From positions 1 to 9,684 of the forward strand of contig JACMMB010000364.1 in NCBI GenBank assembly GCA_014379305.1: DNA of 9,684 nucleotides, read 5' to 3'. Positions 7,386-9,684 of the stretch are shown here, in pieces. The notes below the pieces were generated by a model that saw nothing but the letters and a program-made list of their open reading frames with translations, was not told the DNA's origin and ran no database searches. The translations under genes and the position numbers were made by a program. Origin of the DNA: Akkermansiaceae bacterium (GTDB lineage Bacteria > Verrucomicrobiota > Verrucomicrobiia > Verrucomicrobiales > Akkermansiaceae). Positions within the stretch are counted from its first letter, which is position 1, and the number at the start of each line of letters is the position of its first letter.

Positions 7386-8138
7386 TCAGAGGAGAAGGCT
7401 TTCCAAATGCTCGTCGGGGACTTCGAAGTTGGTGAAGACATTGAGGGTGTCGGGATATTCATCGAGCGTATCGTGAAGCTTCAGGATCTGCCGGGCCGTG
7501 TCTATATCTGCGACAACGCAGGGAGCATGAGGGATCGAGATCAGCTTCTCGGAGGTAAGGAGGAGGAAATTTTCGCGCAGGAGGTTGGCGACGGTGCCGA
7601 GCTGGTCGGCTGCGGTGAGGATGATGAATTCATCTGCTTCGTGCGTGATGTCCTCGGCTCCGGACTCAAGGGCGAGGGAGAAGATTTCATCGAAAGAGAG
7701 ATTTTCCGAGGAGAGTTTGATTTCGCCTTTGCGGTCGAACTGGTAGGAGACGGAGCCTTGGGTGGCGACCATGCCGCCGTTTTTGGAGAAGATCGTGCGG
7801 AGGTCCTGCGCGGAGCGATTGAGATTGTCGGTGGCCATTTCGATTATGAATGCAGTCCCGGAGGGACCGTAGCCTTCGTAGGAGACTTCCTGGATCGCAT
7901 CGCCGCCAAGTTCTCCGGTGCCTTTTTTAATGGCTCGTTCAATGTTTTCGCGCGGGGTGGAAAGGGATTTGGCTGCATCGATGGCGGTTCGCAAACGGGG
8001 ATTGAGGGCTGGATCACCGCCTCCGGCACGTGCCGCGAGGGCGATTTCATGGGCGCATTTGCTGAAGACCCGACCTTTGATGGCATCGACTCTGGCTTTG
8101 ATGTGTTTGACCTTGGACCACTTGTTGTGACCGGCCAT
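7386..8138 (-). CDS. YebC/PmpR/TACO1 family regulatory protein
   Basis: The 250-residue product has the normal family length (about 240-250). It starts with the hallmark MAGHNKWSKVKHIKA (usually MAGHSKWANIKHRKA). It also has RLRTAIDAAKSLSTPRENIERAIKKGTG at about 48-75, YEGYGPSGTAF in the second domain and SVSYQFDRKG at about 128-137. The family was annotated as transcriptional regulators (YebC, PmpR). More recent work on bacterial YebC and mitochondrial TACO1 points to a role in translation, in particular of proline-rich stretches, so the exact role here is open. It acts in the cytoplasm. The start is ATG at 8136-8138, with CCCTT rather than a Shine-Dalgarno motif just upstream; the stop is TGA at 7386-7388. 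It is first of the minus-strand series yebC-rho-purL-rpoN and is divergent from the lipoprotein gene across a 308-bp gap. In many genomes it adjoins ruvC, but not here. Confidence 0.96.
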   Translation of the reverse strand: MAGHNKWSKVKHIKARVDAIKGRVFSKCAHEIALAARAGGGDPALNPRLRTAIDAAKSLSTPRENIERAIKKGTGELGGDAIQEVSYEGYGPSGTAFIIEMATDNLNRSAQDLRTIFSKNGGMVATQGSVSYQFDRKGEIKLSSENLSFDEIFSLALESGAEDITHEADEFIILTAADQLGTVANLLRENFLLLTSEKLISIPHAPCVVADIDTARQILKLHDTLDEYPDTLNVFTNFEVPDEHLESLLL

Positions 8139-8446
8139 AAGGGAATTTCAGGGATAATGGGTGGAGGTTTGAGCTAGGCGATGATGTGGAAATGCATCGC
8201 TGTAACCTGGAAAAGGAAAACGGAGTGAGCAGTGGTTTTCTAATGAATCTTCCGGCTGGGATGAGCGGGAGGAGACGCAGGAGAGGATTGCTTGAGTGGC
8301 GGCCGGGGAGAATTTCCCATGGCTGCCTACCGTCGTGTCAACGAGGTGAACATGAGTGAGCTGGATGGATTTGGCAATGGTAAAAGTTGTATATGGTTTC
8401 GCAGCGGATTGACCTCCCCGGCTACCGATGGAAGAGTCCGCCCGCG
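8139..8446. other. Divergent intergenic region with no recognised gene
   Basis: This 308-bp stretch separates the divergent yebC and EEP lipoprotein genes, so it must hold the promoters or leaders for both. I see no RNA gene, strong hairpin or repeat. There is a minor 6-bp inverted repeat, GCGATG (8178-8183) with CATCGC (8195-8200), and a minus-strand TTGACA at 8336-8341 without a good -10 partner. Open frames crossing it on both strands have no recognisable protein features. Confidence 0.6.
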
Positions 8447-9373
8447 ATGGGTTTGCAAAAATTGGCAAGTGTTCTGGCGGCAACAGGCCTGATGACGATG
8501 GTCGGCTGTGACAAGCAGCGTGCGCCGCAGGCAGTGGCTGTTAGAGAGGATGGGGCGATGGAGTTGAAAGTTATGACTTTCAACGTCAGGTATGAAAATC
8601 GGGGTGATGCGGGCGCACGCGCATGGGGCGAAAGGGTCGTGGGATGTGTGCGGATGATTCGTTCGGAGGGGCTCGATGTGTTTGGGATTCAGGAGGGTTT
8701 GCATGGGCAGGTGGCGGACCTCCGGGCATCGCTACCGGATTATGACTTCCACGGGGTGGGGCGGGATGACGGCAAGCGACGGGGAGAGTATGCGGGGATT
8801 TTTTTCCGAAAGGATCGGTTCGATCATGATGTTGAGAAAAGCGGGACGGTCTGGCTATCGGAAACACCGGATCAGGCTGGCTCGAAAAGCTGGGGGAATG
8901 ACATTCCGCGGGTGGCAAGCTGGGTAAGGCTGGTAGATCGAACGTGCGCGAGAGGGGTTTGGGTGGTGAATATGCATCTGGATCACAGGAATCAGATTTC
9001 ACGTGAAAAGTCTGTTAGATCGATGGCTCGGAAGCTGGTGAAGATGAATGTGGATGATGAGGCGGTGGTCTGGTTGGGTGATTTCAACGCGGTTGAGGGG
9101 AATGATGCGCTGCTGTTTCTGAATGGACGCGCAACCAAGGAACCGGTCGATGGATTCGCAGGATTGAAGGAGACTTTCAATGCTTTGCACCCGCGTGAAA
9201 GGGCAAGGGGGAGTTTGCATTTCTGGATGAGTGATCCAAGCAGGCAATGGAAGGTCGATCACATTTTTGTTTCCCCGAGGGCGGAGGTTCTGGAGTCACG
9301 CGTGCTCAAAAGCGGAGAGCCATATTTATCCGACCATTTCCCAGTGGTGGGCAGGATTCGCTTCATGGATTGA
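8447..9373 (+). CDS. Predicted lipoprotein of the endonuclease/exonuclease/phosphatase (EEP) superfamily
   Basis: The product (308 residues from ATG 8447) begins with a lipoprotein-type signal, MGLQKLASVLAATGLMTMVGC. It has one Lys, a hydrophobic stretch, and Cys21 after a V-G pair as the likely lipidation site; Met at -3 is a less usual lipobox residue. The EEP catalytic motifs follow in order: TFNVRYEN (Asn46), GIQEG (Glu83), IPRVASW (Arg155), NMHLDH (His177, Asp179), LGDFNAVEGND (Asp212, Asn214), VDHIFVSP (Asp271, His272) and YLSDHFPV (Asp296, catalytic His297). The metal-dependent phosphodiesterase/phosphatase fold looks intact. The superfamily includes DNases, sphingomyelinases and inositol-phosphate phosphatases, so the substrate cannot be assigned. 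GGAAGAG at 8430-8436, about 10 bases before the ATG, could be a ribosome binding site. The frame also has an ATG at 8393 and a TTG at 8387, but these would put 18-20 polar residues before the signal. It ends 26 bp before a convergent tRNA gene. Confidence 0.9.
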   Translation: MGLQKLASVLAATGLMTMVGCDKQRAPQAVAVREDGAMELKVMTFNVRYENRGDAGARAWGERVVGCVRMIRSEGLDVFGIQEGLHGQVADLRASLPDYDFHGVGRDDGKRRGEYAGIFFRKDRFDHDVEKSGTVWLSETPDQAGSKSWGNDIPRVASWVRLVDRTCARGVWVVNMHLDHRNQISREKSVRSMARKLVKMNVDDEAVVWLGDFNAVEGNDALLFLNGRATKEPVDGFAGLKETFNALHPRERARGSLHFWMSDPSRQWKVDHIFVSPRAEVLESRVLKSGEPYLSDHFPVVGRIRFMD

Positions 9374-9392
9374 AGGCAGTGCCGAAGGGATC

Positions 9393-9398
9393 AAAAAA
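9393..9398 (-). terminator. U-tract just after tRNA-Ala, possible terminator
   Basis: Read on the minus strand, six consecutive T follow the tRNA discriminator base after a single C. There is no separate GC-rich hairpin, so if it ends transcription the tRNA fold itself would serve as the stem. The convergent EEP stop codon is about 20 bp further on. This is an inference from base composition only. Confidence 0.25.
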
Positions 9399-9399
9399 G

Positions 9400-9472
9400 T
9401 GGAGCGTAGCGGATTCGAACCGCTGACCCCTTGCATGCCATGCAAGTGCTCTACCAACTGCGCTAACGCCCC
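9400..9472 (-). tRNA. tRNA-Ala, anticodon GGC
   Basis: The minus strand folds as a complete 73-nt cloverleaf. The acceptor stem GGGGCGT pairs with ACGCTCC, including a G3-U70 wobble, the main identity element read by alanyl-tRNA synthetase. The D-arm region contains AGTTGGTAGA. The anticodon stem is CTTGC/GCAAG around the loop ATGGCAT, which puts GGC at 34-36 (plus-strand 9437-9439). The T-arm is GCGGTTCGAATCCGC. The discriminator base is A. The 3' CCA is not encoded (A is followed by CTTTTTT), so it must be added by the CCA-adding enzyme. It decodes GCC and GCU alanine codons. It is co-directional with frr, with about 100 bp between. Confidence 0.97.
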
Positions 9473-9488
9473 TTGCGGGTGGGGCGAA

Positions 9489-9518
9489 TGTTTAGGGGAG
9501 GGAAGGGTAGGGTGGCAA
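9489..9518 (-). promoter_or_regulatory. Candidate promoter for tRNA-Ala
   Basis: On the minus strand TTGCCA (-35; plus-strand 9513-9518, five of six matches) is followed after 18 bp by TAAACA (-10; plus-strand 9489-9494, three of six). The first tRNA base is 16 nt beyond the -10, which fits a short leader. The spacer is C-rich. The -10 is poor, so this is a candidate only. The rest of the frr-tRNA gap (9473-9572) shows nothing else I can name. Confidence 0.35.
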
Positions 9519-9572
9519 GGGGAAACTGAGCGAAAGAAGCCGGGAATCTGAAGCGAGTTCAAGAAATACGTA

Positions 9573-9684
9573 TTAGATCTTCATGAGGTCGGCTTCTTTG
9601 GCAACGGCCATTTCTTCTATTCTCTTGGTGAATTTGTTAGTCAGTTCCTGAATGTCTTTTTCGAAGGTCTTGTGAGTGTCTTCG
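9573..9684 (-). CDS. frr: Ribosome recycling factor (RRF), C-terminal fragment; 5' end outside window
   Basis: The last 36 codons of a minus-strand gene end at TAA (plus-strand 9573-9575). The peptide runs EDTHKTFEKDIQELTN, then KFTKRIEEMAVAKEADLMKI. It matches the C-terminal helix of RRF, where E. coli has DDVQKLTD, then KEAELMQF at the end. RRF with EF-G splits post-termination ribosomes in the cytoplasm. Only this helix of the three-helix domain I is visible. In many bacteria frr follows pyrH; that neighbour would be outside the window. The short length limits certainty, but the Lys-Glu-Ala-Asp/Glu-Leu-Met ending at the very C-terminus is characteristic. Confidence 0.88.
   Translation of the reverse strand, partial: EDTHKTFEKDIQELTNKFTKRIEEMAVAKEADLMKI

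Noticed and set aside
7341..8177. A 278-codon plus-strand open frame covering the whole of yebC on the opposite strand
   Set aside because: It is fully antisense to a gene with an unmistakable family signature. Its translation is Gly/Asp/Glu-rich without domains, as expected for the shadow of a conserved GC-rich gene.
8178..8200. Inverted repeat GCGATG...CATCGC as a terminator or operator
   Set aside because: Only six pairs with an 11-nt loop and no T-run on either strand; easily chance in 300 bp.
8336..8341. Perfect minus-strand TTGACA as a -35 for yebC
   Set aside because: Hexamers 16-19 bp downstream match the -10 consensus at three positions or fewer, and the site is nearly 200 bp from the start codon.
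8370..8396. TTGGCAATGG...TTGT before the lipoprotein gene as a sigma-54 (-24/-12) promoter
   Set aside because: The GG and GC elements do not have the fixed spacing needed for sigma-54, despite rpoN being in the window.
8148..8483. A 111-codon minus-strand open frame in the yebC-lipoprotein gap
   Set aside because: No ribosome binding site, no recognisable domain, composition rich in Ser/Pro/His, and it overlaps the start of the lipoprotein gene. More likely chance.
1..9684. Mobile elements, CRISPR arrays, phage or defence genes, riboswitches
   Set aside because: No transposase, integrase, regularly spaced repeats or recognisable aptamer could be seen on either strand. All long reading frames are explained by housekeeping genes or their shadows.

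Overview
The window looks like an ordinary chromosomal housekeeping region of a Gram-negative-type bacterium of moderately high GC. Three features point towards the Verrucomicrobiota/PVC group: a Rho factor with a long disordered basic N-terminal extension and an altered Q-loop, a single-chain PurL of the Clostridium-like subtype, and genes without Shine-Dalgarno sequences. This placement is inference, since no 16S rRNA gene or other decisive marker is present. I see no transposase, integrase, CRISPR array, phage gene or toxin-antitoxin pair.

Layout, left to right. The left edge holds the 3' quarter of an agmatine deiminase family gene on the plus strand. It converges on rpoN (sigma-54, minus strand) and the two stop codons overlap. 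From about 8.14 kb leftwards there is a co-directional minus-strand series: yebC (YebC/PmpR/TACO1 family), rho (transcription terminator), purL (FGAM synthase, purine biosynthesis) and rpoN. The gaps are 63, 34 and about 100-125 bp. A consensus-like promoter lies between purL and rpoN, so rpoN probably has its own start even if the upstream genes are read through. To the right of yebC is a 308-bp stretch with no recognisable gene. Then comes a plus-strand exported lipoprotein of the endonuclease/exonuclease/phosphatase (EEP) superfamily. The right end holds a minus-strand tRNA-Ala(GGC) and the 3' end of frr (ribosome recycling factor), also on the minus strand.

Functionally, most of the window is gene-expression machinery: RRF (ribosome recycling), tRNA-Ala, YebC (translation or transcription factor), Rho (termination) and RpoN (alternative sigma factor), with one large purine-biosynthesis enzyme between rho and rpoN.

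No novel multi-gene system is evident. The observations most worth a second look are: (1) an in-phase A-AAA-AAG slippery heptamer within an A8 run, exactly at the linker between the synthase and glutaminase domains of PurL; (2) the divergent Q-loop and roughly 210-residue low-complexity N-terminus of Rho; (3) the absence of Shine-Dalgarno motifs in front of the minus-strand genes; (4) the stop-codon overlap of the convergent genes at the left edge.
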